Shown piece by piece: positions 44,229 through 53,782 of a stretch of DNA of 64,000 nucleotides. Source of the stretch: Pseudomonas vancouverensis (GTDB lineage Bacteria; Pseudomonadota; Gammaproteobacteria; Pseudomonadales; Pseudomonadaceae); contig NZ_RRZK01000009.1 of assembly GCF_004348895.1 (NCBI RefSeq), positions 1 to 64,000 on the forward strand, read 5' to 3'. A program made the translations under genes and the position numbers. The stretch's first letter is position 1; each line of letters begins with the position of its first letter. Below the pieces are notes generated by a model that saw nothing but the letters and a program-made list of their open reading frames with translations, was not told the origin of the DNA and made no database searches.

Positions 44229-45140
44229 ATGTACCCATTCGGCGAAGTGTCGACACATGTAGAGAGTGTGCGGGGGCAGGTGCTGATTGCCGCGTTGGCA
44301 ATGAACGCCAAGTGCGCTCCCAGCCCGTATGCGATGGCCGCTTGGCAGGACCGAAAGAGCCCCGGCGCGTCTGAAAAAGAACCTGTGCCTTGGGGCTTAC
44401 TGAAAGCGTGGCGCCGCCGTTTCAAAGGGGCAATTGTGCGTGACCAAACTCGGAAGGCATGGTTCGAGGAGTTTAGTGATCTCCGCGAGGTCTACGACAA
44501 TTTGCTGTGGTTCACCTTGAACTTTCGAACACCTCACACGGCGTTTGACACCGGCATTTCTTTTTTTCGATTGAACGGTGATCCATTGAGTACCCATCAT
44601 GCGCTCGAGATGTCGAGCCTTTTTGAATGTCCGGATTGGAGCCAACTGGGTTACCTGATTTGTTATCTCAGGTGCCAGGCAAAACGCTTCGCGATTCAGC
44701 AGGCCTGGGCTGCCAAGAACTTTTTTCCATTCTTTGCCTTGGCTTGCCTGCGACCTCCGTGCCGTTGCATTTCGGTCGAGCTGTATGAACTATTGGATGA
44801 TCTGATCAAGGACAATCGCATGGCGGTGGATGCGAGGATGTGGCCGCATAACAGCGTGGAGTTCTTGGATTATCTGGTCGCCTTCGACGAGTTGGGAGAT
44901 CACCTGATCGCCAACCAGTATGTCAGTGAGTGGGGAGAAGAGTGTCTTATCTGGATATGGCAGTTGGTGGAACGACGAAATTTGTCCCTACTACAAGCGA
45001 TCGACCGGTCGCTGCACGAGACATTTCGGCCGGATATCCCCCGTCGCTTTCAGGAAAGGATCACCAGCGCGATTGTTCGCCATGGACAATCTGTACTGGG
45101 CGTCGGTGCACATGCGACGTCTACTGTAGGTCGACTCTAG
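44229..45140 (+). CDS. Hypothetical protein (303 aa)
   Basis: 303 aa, soluble, Trp/Cys-containing and largely helical, without a motif I recognise. The ATG at 44229 has GAGGAGG 6 nt upstream, a strong ribosome-binding site, which favours a real gene. The N terminus (MYPFGEVSTHVESVRGQVLI) is followed by a basic stretch (LLKAWRRRFKGAIVRDQTRK near residue 60) that could bind nucleic acid. It stands alone between transposase remnants and the KfrA-like gene and is probably island cargo. Confidence 0.6.
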   Translation: MYPFGEVSTHVESVRGQVLIAALAMNAKCAPSPYAMAAWQDRKSPGASEKEPVPWGLLKAWRRRFKGAIVRDQTRKAWFEEFSDLREVYDNLLWFTLNFRTPHTAFDTGISFFRLNGDPLSTHHALEMSSLFECPDWSQLGYLICYLRCQAKRFAIQQAWAAKNFFPFFALACLRPPCRCISVELYELLDDLIKDNRMAVDARMWPHNSVEFLDYLVAFDELGDHLIANQYVSEWGEECLIWIWQLVERRNLSLLQAIDRSLHETFRPDIPRRFQERITSAIVRHGQSVLGVGAHATSTVGRL

Positions 45141-45224
45141 TTGCTAACTGCACCGCACGGCGGCTTGGCTATCTCGGTTGAGCGGAGCAAGGCGCAAAGT
45201 AACCTTCTAAAGTGAATCGTAGGC

Positions 45225-46175
45225 TTAGGCGGAGGGCGCCAATTGGCGCAAGAGTGTTTGCAGTGTTTCATTTTGTCGCGCGAGCTCGCGCAACTGACGA
45301 CGATCTTCGCGATGCCGCAGCAAGTACGGCCTGACCCGCTCCCGTAGTACGGCGTGATCGGTCTGTAATTGTTGTCGCGATGTCACCAGCGCGTCGTGGG
45401 CCTGTTGAGTTTCGTACAGCGTCTGGTTTTTTTGGCGCAACTCTGCGTGCAGTGCCCGATGCTCATTCAGCAGGCGTTCCTGCTCGCGGTACACCTGGAC
45501 CAGCTCTTCCTGTTTGGCTAGTAGCACGTTCTGCATGGAACGAAGTTCCTGGCGTAGCTGATTAGTTTGCTCGTCGTGCCGGCGCAGTTCTTGCCCTCGC
45601 TGATTCAGTTGTTCCTGTCGATAGTGCTCGAGCCCTTCCCGAGCATGCCGATGTTTATCCTCCAAAGATTGCAGTTGCTGGGCCCGCTCTTCGAGTAGCT
45701 GTTGCTGGCCTGCCACAAGCTGTCGCAATTGTTGGCGCTCGCCCTCACTGCTTTGCAAGAGCTCGCGCAGCCCACGTTCGCACTGCCGCTGCTGTTCCAG
45801 TTCGCTAGCGAGGTGGGTGATGGTGGTCAGCGCTTGCTCCAACTGCTCGCGTATTTGCGCGTGCTCCTTTGCATAGCTGACTTGCTGCTGTTCGAGTTGC
45901 TCTTGCTCCTCTGCTACGGCCTCCCGCGCCTCTTGTTTTAGCTCCTCGGCTAAACTGCTCACCAAGGTAGTCAATTTTTCATTGAGGGTTCCAAGTGGTG
46001 CGTGGCTGGCGGCCTCAATGCTGTTGAGTTCTTTCAGGTAGCGCTGGATCGTACTTTTCGAGCCGGTGTTACCTAACTCAACGCGGACCAGGTCGATGCT
46101 TGGATGCAGTCCACGCTCTAACAAGGCGTCACGCGCGGCGTGCACCAGGGCTTTATTGATCCCGCCACGGGCCAT
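45225..46175 (-). CDS. KfrA-like DNA-binding coiled-coil protein
   Basis: 316 aa. A short N-terminal DNA-binding domain (MARGGINKALVHAARDAL then VRVELGNTGSKSTIQRYLKE, residues 1-50) is like KfrA plasmid regulators. About 220 residues of uninterrupted coiled coil rich in Gln, Leu and Glu follow. KfrA proteins autoregulate and form filaments on plasmids. ATG 46175 with AGGAG 8 nt upstream is preferred to upstream starts. It is divergent from the recombinase gene, 132 nt away, a pairing seen in Pseudomonas integrated elements. Confidence 0.78.
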   Translation of the reverse strand: MARGGINKALVHAARDALLERGLHPSIDLVRVELGNTGSKSTIQRYLKELNSIEAASHAPLGTLNEKLTTLVSSLAEELKQEAREAVAEEQEQLEQQQVSYAKEHAQIREQLEQALTTITHLASELEQQRQCERGLRELLQSSEGERQQLRQLVAGQQQLLEERAQQLQSLEDKHRHAREGLEHYRQEQLNQRGQELRRHDEQTNQLRQELRSMQNVLLAKQEELVQVYREQERLLNEHRALHAELRQKNQTLYETQQAHDALVTSRQQLQTDHAVLRERVRPYLLRHREDRRQLRELARQNETLQTLLRQLAPSA

Positions 46176-46307
46176 GTCGCCAGCTCCTGTGGAATTTGCA
46201 GGTGTCATGCAGTATGGCGCATGCACAGGCAGTTGCCTTGTTTCTGGTTGCGTTCGACAGTCGGTTTGAACCAAGCCTGGACCACCCTAGTGCAGAGGAG
46301 GGCGGGT

Positions 46308-47237
46308 ATGAGCACGGCCGCGGAGCGTTACCTGCAAGCGGCAAGGCGGGAAAGCACTACGCGCCGCTACCAGCAAGCCGTCGCGCATTATGAGGTGGGT
46401 TGGGGTGGATTTCTCCCAGCCTCGAGTGACAGCATTGTGCGTTACCTCGCCGAGCACGCTGACGCCCTGTCGATCAGCACCTTGCGCGGTAACTTGGCAG
46501 CCCTGGCGCGTTGGCATCTGAACCATGGGTTTGTCGACCCGACCAAAGCCCCGCAAGTGCGCGACGTGTTGCGGGGTATTCAGGCCTTGCATCCACGGCC
46601 AGTGCGCTAGGCCGAGCCCCTGCAACTGCGCGAGCTGGAGCAGTGTGTTACGGCCCTACTGCTGGAGGAGATGTCGCCTAATCCGACTGAGCGTTTGCGC
46701 GCTTGTCGCGATCGGGCGTTGTTGTTGCTGGGCTTTTGGCGCGCCTTTCGCAGCGACGATCTGTGTCGCCTGAGGATTGAGACCAATCAGTTGGTGGTGG
46801 GTGAAGGGCTGAGCCTGTTTTTGTCCAGCAGCAAATCCGACCGTGAGCATCAAGGCCGCACTGTCAGTGTGCCGGCGTTAAAACGGCTGTGCCCGGTGCA
46901 AGCGTATGAGCAGTGGTTGACCCTCAGTCAACTGCAGGCGGGGCCGGTGTTTTGCAGCATCGACCGCTGGGGCCATCTCGCCCCGGCTGCCTTGCACCCG
47001 TACAGCGTGGCGCGGGTGCTGCGTCGGGCGTTGACCCGCGGTGGTGTCGCCGGCGAGCGCTACAGCGGCCATTCGCTGCGCCGCGGTTTTGCGACCTGGG
47101 CCACGCGCAATCAATGGAGCCCAAAAGCCCTGATGGAGTATGTCGGCTGGCGTGACGTGCACAGTGCCCTGCGCTACGTGGAGGCCGACGCGCCCTTCGG
47201 CGATTGGCGACGTGACAGCGCGCCCGAGTCGAAATGA
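46308..47237 (+). pseudogene. Tyrosine recombinase interrupted by an in-frame amber codon
   Basis: Reading frame of 310 codons with a single TAG at 46608-46610 (codon 101). Translation continues in the same frame to 47237. The part before it is the SAM-like core-binding domain (STTRRYQQAVAHYEVGW). The part after holds the complete catalytic domain: Arg148 (FRSDDL), Lys in SSSKSDRE, His255-xx-Arg258 (HSLRRGF) and Tyr290 (LRYVEAD). A CAG-to-TAG change is the simplest origin. A separate product from the ATG at 46671 (188 aa, catalytic domain only) is conceivable. Confidence 0.8.
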
Positions 47238-48208
47238 CTGCGTCAGCGACGATTTCGTACTGAGCTACGGCCTATGTTATTACAGCTGTACAAGATGACT
47301 GATTGGCGCTTGAGGTGAGTGATTTAACAGGTTTGAGAAAGCAAGATTCTCAAACCCCAGCACTTTTTTTGGGCGATGGCCATGGTTGACGGTACGTCAA
47401 GGAGACGCGTGGCCCACCCTGATCAACGTGAGTGGTAACTTTCGAGCAACGAGCGTCGAATTGGGAGAAGTCCCAAGGCGGTCCGGCCATGTCTCAATGT
47501 CTGTCGGGAGTAGATGTTCGTGATTCGCTTCGAGAGCCGTGATGAAAGGTAAGCGCAAAGTCAGAACGAAAAAATTGGCAGGCCGCTGAGCAATTTACGG
47601 CCGCAGCGCAGGCGGCGCTCAGGGCGCGTTCGGCAAATGCGAATCGATTTTTGGACGCCGCCCTGTTGGCAGGTGAGACTTGGAACCGATCGGATTGCTG
47701 GCGGGAACCGGCCCGTGCCTTCCACCCAATTTCACTGGTGCAGGCGAGCAGTCAAAGTAAGTCCCAGATACTGGCAACGGAGCGTCCTCAATTGCCGGGT
47801 GCGTTGCGCTTCGCCCAAGTGAGTAGAGAGCAGTCGCTTAGTGTCTTGTTGCAGCTCAAGATGGATGTGGAGGTGCTAGTGTTGTTGATGACTGCCCGAA
47901 GCTAGTTGTCCGTTTGAACGGGCGAGCGTCACCTGGTCGGCGGTATTTTTCCACTGACGCATCGCTGCAGCTGATGTGCGTTTTACCTTTTCAGTTGCTC
48001 GCCCAATGCATTATCCGGGTCCCGGTATTGCCCGGCTGCTCCCGGCTGCGCACGGTGCAGATGTCCTGCAAAAGTGCCTTGTTAAGGCTACCACGGCCCA
48101 AGTCCGGCACTGATATATACGCCCTGTGCCAGACAAGGCTATTTAACCTGCAAAAGAGTGTCTCCGGGTGCCATCACACACCGGCTTGCCGCCCAAGCGA
48201 CCAGCGGA
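47238..48208. other. Stretch without a confident gene
   Basis: About 970 nt. One frame (about 47546-47905, +, ends LLQLKMDVEVLVLLMTARS) has an Ala/Arg-rich beginning and could be a small cargo protein, but it lacks a good start codon and ribosome-binding site. Other frames are mutual shadows. No RNA or repeat was recognised. Confidence 0.45.
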
Positions 48209-48859
48209 CTAACCATGCAGTATCCCCGCCACCTCTGCTTCCGCCGCGCGGCGCACGCGCTCCGGTGTCGATCGCAGCAAGTCTTGGGGGCGATAGCCGC
48301 CCAGGAAGTGATTGCTCGAGACGAACCAGAACGCCATGCCCCAGCCGTCCTTTTTTTCGCGCAGCACTTTGACCACCGCGGCGAATTCGACGATGGGCCG
48401 CGGTTCCGTTGCGTCGCCAAACGCGAACGCTGGAAAGTACTCCTGGCGCCGGTCGCTCACGCTGATGATAGTGCCGTCGCGCAGCCACGCCCGGAGGCCG
48501 ACGGCGAGCGCTGCAGGTTCGAGTCCGGTGAGTTGGGACAAGCCCGCCATGGTCACCCAGTCGCCGTCTTGCAGGACCAACTGCCGCGCCTCCGCCAGCA
48601 TGACCGCCTCCCTGAACAAGGTGCGCGGACTCAGCGTGCAGGGTGCGCTGAGGCCTGAGGCAGGCTCCTCTGTATCGGCCGCCTGGGGCTGGGCGCCGAG
48701 AAACACACAGTTCAAGACCTCGAGGCAATCGAGGTACACGTCTGCTGCGTGCCCGCTTATTGCCGGCAGCTCAATGTGGAGCTGGATCCCGTCCGCCTGT
48801 TCAGATGTCGGTGTGTACCCGTCTGAACCGCGGCGGACCTCGATTTTCTTTGCTGACAT
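48209..48859 (-). CDS. Xre/MbcA/ParS-like antitoxin-domain protein
   Basis: 216 aa. The C-terminal half resembles the DUF2384 (MbcA/ParS) toxin-binding domain: REYFPAFAFGDATEPRPIV then GMAFWFVSSNHFLGGYRPQD near residue 185, where family members have a LGGxxPxxLL motif. A weak helix-turn-helix region (TMAGLSQLTGLEPAALAVGL) lies before it. The ATG at 48859 follows GGAGG. Usually such antitoxins pair with a RES-domain toxin; none is next to it. Function by family only. Confidence 0.6.
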   Translation of the reverse strand: MSAKKIEVRRGSDGYTPTSEQADGIQLHIELPAISGHAADVYLDCLEVLNCVFLGAQPQAADTEEPASGLSAPCTLSPRTLFREAVMLAEARQLVLQDGDWVTMAGLSQLTGLEPAALAVGLRAWLRDGTIISVSDRRQEYFPAFAFGDATEPRPIVEFAAVVKVLREKKDGWGMAFWFVSSNHFLGGYRPQDLLRSTPERVRRAAEAEVAGILHG

Positions 48860-49862
48860 GCTGCCTCCTTCAAGGGCGACTTGAGGCTTGCCCACCGTAT
48901 TGAACGATAGGCGGTTTGTCGTGCAAGGTGCATTGGCGCTGAGGCAATGTCGACCAGGGCCGAAGCGGCGAATCAGTGGGCTGCGGCACTCGGACCCTGT
49001 CGTCAGCCGGTGTTAGGTCAGTAAGCCCCCTACCGCTGAGGCCGCCAGCGCCGGTGCGCACGAGGGATTCACCCGGGCCAATGAGCTGAGCCTTCAGCGA
49101 TCGCTCGTCCTCTTCGCCGGGAAACCGTCCATGGATGTTACTGCTTCGGTAGCGCCCGCAGACGGTCTTTAGGTCTCCGTCCGACTGACGTCGCTGTTCT
49201 TGATCTTGACGTCTCTGCCCGCTGCCGCCTTCGAGCTGATCAGGCGGCCCGATAGTCCAGGCTGCCTACGCTTACGCCCTGTGGTTTGGGCACTTGCCTA
49301 TTAGCTACATTGCAGGCGCATGAAGGTCAACTCGCAAAGGGAGGCGTTTCGGAGGTCTTGGGCTTGCCGAGGGCCATCGTGCGGCGTGGCCATGCGGTAT
49401 TTTATATGCTCGGGAGGCGCGCGAAAAATGTGAAGCCATTGAGTCTTACGTGTGTTGAATCCTGCTCTGTAAGCGCCGTAGTTGCTGAAGGGCAATCAGA
49501 AGAATATGTGAAGTAAAATGTGAAGGATGTGGTGGTTTCGACTCCCCGTGCCTACTTCGAAACTCCACCCAGCGCGAGGGTTAGTTTCAGGGCCACCCTC
49601 GTCGGAAACCAATGCGGGTTTTCCAGCAGTCTTCGTGGTAGCCCGACCAGCGTGAGACTAGCCACTGCTTTGCGCTAGTGCCTGGGTATTTAGGCACAAC
49701 GCCAGATTTACTCCGGTAACGCCTAGAATTTTAGGCGTTATCAGTCATCAAATTTGGGGGGGGCACCCACCTCGCGTTGGGCGGTGCCGTCGGTGCACTC
49801 AGGTCACAGTGTGGGGGGTGAAAAGGCTACTCTAAATCGAGATCTAGTCAGGGGTATCGGCC
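48860..49862. other. Intergenic accessory DNA, mostly featureless
   Basis: About 1 kb between the antitoxin-like gene and the small Phd-like gene. Apart from the palindrome at 49717-49740, no gene, RNA or repeat could be supported; short frames lack starts and motifs. Confidence 0.5.
49717..49740. repeat. Perfect 9-bp inverted repeat with 6-bp spacer
   Basis: TAACGCCTA GAATTT TAGGCGTTA. Two 9-bp arms around a 6-bp centre is the geometry of a tyrosine-recombinase core site, but an operator for the small gene 120 nt downstream or a weak terminator would look similar. Confidence 0.6.
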
Positions 49863-50009
49863 ATGCGCATCACCTACAGCAAAAGCCAGGCTCGCAGTCG
49901 GATGCGTCGCCTGCTGGTGTTAGTTGCGCAAGGGCATACGTTCGTCATCACCCAGCAGGGGCAAGCGGCTTGCTTGCGGGCACAGGTCGAAGCACAAGGA
50001 CGTATATGA
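49863..50009 (+). CDS. Small Phd/YefM-like antitoxin (48 aa)
   Basis: 48 codons from the ATG at 49863 with AGGGG 8 nt upstream. The product (MRITYSKSQARSRMRRLLVL then VAQGHTFVITQQGQAACL) fits the N-terminal Phd/YefM pattern: short strand, helix, then a basic-Gly-x-x-x-VIT-x-x-G turn. It is shorter than typical Phd (70-85 aa), lacking the toxin-binding tail, so it may be truncated. No toxin gene follows. Confidence 0.5.
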   Translation: MRITYSKSQARSRMRRLLVLVAQGHTFVITQQGQAACLRAQVEAQGRI

Positions 50010-50274
50010 AAAAGTGATTCGACAATCCTTAACCCACCAACGGGCTGCGTCTTGGGGCAGCGAACCCCCCTCCGCTGTGCGTAAGTACATCAAATATCAA
50101 CAGACTTGCAGGTGTAGTTTTGAGGGGGTGGCATCGAATCTTGAGGATAAAAGTCAAGTAGGGCACACACCGATTTTGATAGGCGGCGTTGCCTGTCTGG
50201 CCGATAGCCAATTGGGCGGCTGACGGGCGAGGACCATTGCATTCCCCCCACCCAACCTTAGGGCATCCCTTCTC

Positions 50275-51096
50275 GTGCAAAACCCCAACCTTGTACAACT
50301 GCTCACCCAGACCATCGAGGTCGTTGTTCGTGCCGGCCAACTGCTGATTGCCGAGTGGGCGAGAATGGACGGACCACGGGGGCAGGGTGACAAGGCCGCC
50401 GTCGACGAAGAAATCGAACAGTTTTTACATCAACACCTGCTGAGGCTTCTTCCTTGCGACTTTTGGGGCGAGGAAACCGGTCATCGTCTGACCGGTCATT
50501 CATGGTGTTGGGTCGTTGATCCGAACGACGGGACCGCGGACTTTCTTAAGGGACTCAAAGGCTCAGCCCTTTCAATAGGTCTGTTGCACGAGCAAACCCC
50601 AGTGTTAGGTGTGGTGTACGCTCCCGTCACTATTGAGGGCGTGCCTGATTGCATTGCCTGGGCAGAAGGGATGGCCGAGGTGAGCCGTAATGGACAGCCA
50701 GTCAATACACGGCTTTCTGCCAAAAGGTTGTCGAGCGACGAGTTCGTGATGGTCAGTGCCGCGGCAATCAATAAGCCTGAACTTAACAGTGAACTCTGCC
50801 AACCCAGCACCTTTGTGGCCATGCCTTCCATTGCCTATCGTCTCGCCAAAGTCGCCGCCGGGGAGGGCGTCTGCGGTGTTTCGCTCTATCCGGTATCCGC
50901 GCATGACGTTGTCGCCGGTCATGCACTCTTGAGAGGCGCAGGTGGCGTTTTATTCGATGAGCGGGGGCAAACGATCACATATGTAACTGAAGCCCATATG
51001 CAAACGGTCTCACAACGCTGCTTCGGTGGTTCAGTGTCGGCGTGTCGTATCTTGTTAGCCCGTGAATGGGATCGTATTTTCAAGGAGGCTTTCTGA
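50275..51096 (+). CDS. Inositol monophosphatase family phosphatase (CysQ-like)
   Basis: 273 aa. Li-sensitive, Mg-dependent phosphatase fold. Metal-binding motifs are visible: WGEETG near residue 63 and DPNDGTADFLKG near 82-93 (the DPxDGT signature). The third motif, normally WDxAAG, reads HDVVAG near 217. Members hydrolyse inositol phosphates, PAP or related nucleotides. Start GTG at 50275 is the best available, with a weak ribosome-binding site. It lies in the island, convergent with the ParS-like gene, so a role in a mobile-element or defence setting rather than sulfate metabolism is possible but unproven. Confidence 0.75.
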   Translation: MQNPNLVQLLTQTIEVVVRAGQLLIAEWARMDGPRGQGDKAAVDEEIEQFLHQHLLRLLPCDFWGEETGHRLTGHSWCWVVDPNDGTADFLKGLKGSALSIGLLHEQTPVLGVVYAPVTIEGVPDCIAWAEGMAEVSRNGQPVNTRLSAKRLSSDEFVMVSAAAINKPELNSELCQPSTFVAMPSIAYRLAKVAAGEGVCGVSLYPVSAHDVVAGHALLRGAGGVLFDERGQTITYVTEAHMQTVSQRCFGGSVSACRILLAREWDRIFKEAF

Positions 51097-51115
51097 TGAT
51101 CCATCGTATACGAGA

Positions 51116-51565
51116 TCAAAATGCAATGCTTTCCGCTACCTGAATCAGCATCTCCTCAACTAGACGCGTGCCCTGGAATGTAGAAAGCATCGCAAATGGG
51201 GTCTTTCCTGAGAAACGATCCTTGGGTTTAGAAAGCCACCGCTTTGCCTTCTCGTTGCTCCCAAATAGCGTCACGGTCATGGCTATGATGTGAGCAAATC
51301 GGAACATCCGATCACTTTCGTACACCGTGAGTAGCTGATGTGTTGCCAACCGTTTTTTGAGATTTCTAAGCGAGATAATCTGATTGCGCTCTGTTAGACC
51401 AATCGAGCCGGCTTCGTAAAGAACCATGACGCTATCAGCCAAGAACCCAGCCTCGATAAGGTCGTGGATATCCTGCTCTGACGCGTTGGTGGGAATATGC
51501 AGGAGAAGCTCTAACCGAACCCGATAATCACGGTAAGCATCTTTGCACATAAGGTTTGCAATCAT
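51116..51565 (-). CDS. ParS-type (Xre/MbcA family) antitoxin, orphan
   Basis: 149 aa. An Xre-like middle region (ERNQIISLRNLKKRLATHQL) and a clear DUF2384 C terminus (FGSNEKAKRWLSKPKDRFSG then GTRLVEEML). ParS neutralises RES-domain NAD-depleting toxins such as ParT and MbcT, normally encoded directly downstream. Here the downstream side is the convergent phosphatase gene 19 nt away, so the toxin is missing or was lost. The start at 51565 lacks a strong ribosome-binding site. Confidence 0.75.
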   Translation of the reverse strand: MIANLMCKDAYRDYRVRLELLLHIPTNASEQDIHDLIEAGFLADSVMVLYEAGSIGLTERNQIISLRNLKKRLATHQLLTVYESDRMFRFAHIIAMTVTLFGSNEKAKRWLSKPKDRFSGKTPFAMLSTFQGTRLVEEMLIQVAESIAF

Positions 51566-52114
51566 GGTGGGGCCATGCGGAAGGCAGCGGTTATAACGAG
51601 CATTCTGGCAATCTCGTTAGGTATCGCCCGGTTGTTGCTAATCGGCGATGTCTCGAAAAGCAGGATTAAATGAGTTCCCACTGTACGCGACATGTCGCTG
51701 GTACTGCGATTTTAGCCCTGAGGAGGCCCCCCAGCCACTCGACTTTTCAAAGGGCAAATCCGCAGTGTGCGGTGCAAGGCGGCCAAAGCTTGTCTAACTG
51801 AGCTGCTAGAGCGGGCTTTTGTTGCAGCGGATACGATTTGCAGCTGGGAGGTGGCAGGAAGGGAGGGGGAGGGTCACACCAGCAGACTACTAGTTAGTCG
51901 ACCCTATGCATCACTTTCGAATTTCGATTTTCTAGCCTCCAAATGCGGCTTCGCTCGAAGTTTGGCTTCTCCAGGGCTAGCTGAGCTACCTCCAAATGCG
52001 GTTGACTAAATTTCGTAGCTATTCTCATAGAAGAATCAAATACTGTATAAAGAATGAATAAAGCGAATCGGCTACTCAGTCGTACCCCATAAATACAAAA
52101 AATCGGTAACCGCC
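51566..52114. other. Intergenic region with repeats, upstream of the chemoreceptor gene
   Basis: About 550 nt without a gene. It holds a direct repeat CCTCCAAATGCGG (near 51937 and 51990) and an imperfect 10-bp inverted pair, TTAGTCGACC near 51895 and GGTTGACTAA near 52001. Together they outline a roughly 115-nt structured unit that might be a small inserted element. Confidence 0.5.
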
Positions 52115-53767
52115 ATGTCATTCCTGAAAGGCGTCTCAATTGGCGCCAAGCTCCTCGTGCTTCCCTCCTTATTTGTACTCGCTCTGCTTGTCGTCTCGGG
52201 TCTGGCCTATCAAGGGCTGGCCAAGCAACAAGCGGTGATCGAAGAAATTGACCAGTTGCGTTTCCAGCAGTACCGCCAGGTGCTGGAGACAGCTGCGGCC
52301 TCGCAGGCAGCGATGGTCGGTGCTTATGCCATCGGCGCGCGCATCCTGGAATCCAATGGGCAGGCATCTTCGGAGGAGCTGGAGTCCTATCTGGAGGACA
52401 TGCAAGCCAGTGTGGACGAGATGCAGGCCGGATTGGACAAGGTAGCCCGCGAGACGCGCCTGGGAGATGAGGAGAAAGAGCTTTACCGTGCAGTACAGGA
52501 CCAGGCCTCTGTAGTCGGTGAGGGGCTGGCGGAGTTCAAGCGTACAACCTTGAGCGATCAAATCGAGGCTGCCTCCCTGCTCGGGCGAGTACGCGCTGAC
52601 AACAATGGTTTGCAAGGTCAATTCAATCGCTTGCTTGGTCTGCAGGCACAACTGACATCTGAAGCGTTTGCTTCCGCCAGCACCACACAGCACCAGTTGT
52701 CACAAATGCTGGTTGTCGTGTTGTTGGCGGCCAGCACACTGGCTGTGTTGGTCAGTCTACTGTTGCGTGCCCAGATCATCCGGCCGATCCGGGAAATTGA
52801 ACAGGCCTCTATCGAGTTGCGTGATGGTGATTTGACCCGACGCGTGCGGGTAATGGGGCGAGATGAAATTGCCCGCACTGCGCAGGCCTTTAACGAACTG
52901 ATTGAAAGCTTTCAACAGGCCATGCGTCAGGTTGCCGGCGTTGCAGCTTCGGTCGGAGCTTCGGCTGAGGAGCTGGTAGGGACTTCGGCGCGAGTGGCCG
53001 AGAGTTCCTCGGCTCAATCCGGCGCGGTGGGTGCCGTTTCAATGACCATTGAACAGATGAGTAACGGGATGGCGGTCATATCCAATCATGCAGAAAGCCT
53101 GCGCAGTTGTGCCGAGGCGAGTTTGCGCGGTACAGAGGACGGGCATTTGGCGCTGTCTCGACTGCTCGAGAAAATCGATAGTGTGCGCCATGCCTTTACC
53201 GCTATTCGCGGTTCTGTGGGCGATTTCGTCGAAAGCACGACGGCGATCACGGCCAGTATCGGCCAGGTCAAGGACCTTTCCGCGCAGACCAGTATGTTGG
53301 CACTGAATGCGGCCATCGAAGCGGCACGTGCCGGTGAAAGCGGGCGTGGTTTCAGCGTGGTGGCAGACGAAGTGCGTAATTTGGCACAACGTTCGGCGAC
53401 AGCAGCCAACTCGATCAATGAACTGACGCTGAAACTGGAGAGCCAGTCCGAGACCGTCGATGAAGCGTTGCAGGCGGGGACTGTCGCCCTCGACGACAGC
53501 GGTCGACTGCTGAGCGAGTTGGAAAATACCTTGCAGCAGGCGGCCGAGCTGGTGGGGGACTCTACCCGCGGGGTGGATCGGATTGCCGATGCGGTGAGTG
53601 TGCAGAGCGAAGGCGGACGGGGCATTGTGGCCAACGTCGAGCACATTGCGCGCATGGCCGGGGAAGGCGATGCGATCACGCATCAGGTCTCCGGCGCCGT
53701 GGTCTCCTTGCGTGAGCTATCCCATGAGCTCAATCTGGCGGTAGGGCGTTTCCGTTTTGAAGTGTGA
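52115..53767 (+). CDS. Methyl-accepting chemotaxis protein
   Basis: 550 aa. TM1 at about residues 10-31, a helical periplasmic sensor of about 155 residues (four-helix-bundle type, Glu/Gln-rich), TM2 near 187-208, a HAMP domain ([20 protein letters not shown]) and the long cytoplasmic signalling hairpin with the tip motif [20 protein letters not shown] near 400. It senses an unknown small molecule and signals through CheA/CheW. Not in an operon; its neighbour is convergent efflux gene emrB. Confidence 0.92.
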   Translation: MSFLKGVSIGAKLLVLPSLFVLALLVVSGLAYQGLAKQQAVIEEIDQLRFQQYRQVLETAAASQAAMVGAYAIGARILESNGQASSEELESYLEDMQASVDEMQAGLDKVARETRLGDEEKELYRAVQDQASVVGEGLAEFKRTTLSDQIEAASLLGRVRADNNGLQGQFNRLLGLQAQLTSEAFASASTTQHQLSQMLVVVLLAASTLAVLVSLLLRAQIIRPIREIEQASIELRDGDLTRRVRVMGRDEIARTAQAFNELIESFQQAMRQVAGVAASVGASAEELVGTSARVAESSSAQSGAVGAVSMTIEQMSNGMAVISNHAESLRSCAEASLRGTEDGHLALSRLLEKIDSVRHAFTAIRGSVGDFVESTTAITASIGQVKDLSAQTSMLALNAAIEAARAGESGRGFSVVADEVRNLAQRSATAANSINELTLKLESQSETVDEALQAGTVALDDSGRLLSELENTLQQAAELVGDSTRGVDRIADAVSVQSEGGRGIVANVEHIARMAGEGDAITHQVSGAVVSLRELSHELNLAVGRFRFEV

Positions 53768-53782
53768 CCGAATCATCAGTGA

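Noticed and set aside
47546..47905. Small cargo gene after the recombinase
   Set aside because: The protein end looks plausible, but there is no ATG or ribosome-binding site at the right place; left as unassigned DNA.
51895..52010. Integron attC site
   Set aside because: The 5' and 3' ends do not show the RYYYAAC/GTTRRRY order, and no integron integrase is nearby.
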